7,183 nt of DNA from Comamonas sp. lk (GTDB taxonomy: Bacteria; Pseudomonadota; Gammaproteobacteria; Burkholderiales; Burkholderiaceae_C): the NCBI GenBank assembly GCA_945898105.1, contig CAMDHL010000106.1:1-7183 (forward strand). The letters are read 5' to 3'. The notes beneath the pieces were generated by a model. The model was not told the DNA's origin. It did not search any database and saw only the letters and a program-made list of their open reading frames with translations. Position numbers and translations under genes: made by a program. Of the stretch, positions 7,034-7,183 are shown in pieces (positions within the stretch are counted from its first letter, which is position 1; each line of letters opens with the position of its first letter).

Positions 7034-7147
7034 TCAACCCTGACGCTGTTTGTGGCGCGGATCCGTACAGATCACACGCACCACGCCCTTGCGACGAATA
7101 ATCTTGCAATTGCGGCAAATTTTCTTGACCGAGGCCGAGACTTTCAT
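7034..7147 (-). CDS. rpmJ: 50S ribosomal protein L36
   Basis: 37-residue protein with the sequence start [20 protein letters not shown] and end [11 protein letters not shown], a full-length standard L36. The zinc-binding ligands C11, C14, C27 and H32 are all present, so this is the zinc-ribbon (C+) form. It is a small 50S protein that stabilises 23S rRNA near the peptidyl transferase and L7/L12 stalk base. The ATG at 7145-7147 is preceded by TAGGAG (7155-7160) at a normal distance. The gene is too short for many ORF finders. Its place just before rpsM matches the usual order in Burkholderiales, where secY or infA lies further upstream. Confidence 0.97.
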   Translation of the reverse strand: MKVSASVKKICRNCKIIRRKGVVRVICTDPRHKQRQG

Positions 7148-7183
7148 TTCTATTCTCCTAAAACTACCAAAGCGCCCTGACTT
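7148..7183 (-). other. Region upstream of rpmJ at the window edge
   Basis: Only 36 nt. It holds the rpmJ ribosome-binding site (TAGGAG, 7155-7160). Two frames have stop codons here (TAG at 7164-7166 and TAG at 7150-7152), so the tail of an upstream gene could end in this stretch. The five to ten residues visible are not recognisable as secY or infA. Confidence 0.4.

Overview
The window reads as a chromosome segment of a betaproteobacterium, most likely Burkholderiales and probably Comamonadaceae. The grounds are the ribosomal protein sequences (for example the S11 C-terminus RPQKRRRI and the RpoA N-terminus [11 protein letters not shown]), the gene order rpmJ-rpsM-rpsK-rpsD-rpoA-rplQ, and the moderately GC-rich base composition. 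The genus cannot be fixed from the sequence alone.

Positions 1-3763 (+ strand) hold a three-gene operon for a membrane-bound, quinone-linked molybdoenzyme of the DMSO reductase family: a catalytic molybdopterin subunit (truncated at its 5' end by the window edge), a four-cluster iron-sulfur subunit, and a DmsC-type membrane anchor. The best match is the SoeABC sulfite dehydrogenase. Electrons would pass from sulfite at the Mo centre, through the four [4Fe-4S] clusters, to quinone in the membrane. The genes are tightly packed: soeA and soeB overlap by ATGA, and soeB and soeC are 5 nt apart. A strong stem-loop at 3789-3817 ends the operon.

Positions 3841-7147 (- strand) run toward the first operon. 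Reading along the minus strand from the right edge, they hold the alpha-operon set: rpmJ (L36), rpsM (S13), rpsK (S11), rpsD (S4), rpoA (RNA polymerase alpha) and rplQ (L17). An initiator tRNA-fMet gene follows, probably with its own -10 box as well as read-through from rplQ. The same stem-loop can stop transcription from this side, so it appears to be a shared bidirectional terminator. Gaps in front of rpsD, rpoA and rplQ are 83-104 nt and contain hairpins. The rpsD leader is the most structured and precedes a GTG start, which is of interest because S4 is the classical autoregulator of this operon in E. coli.

I see no mobile element, CRISPR array, defence system or clearly new system. Most of the window is conserved core genome. 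The points worth checking are the leader RNAs, the tRNA-fMet linkage and the substrate of the molybdoenzyme.
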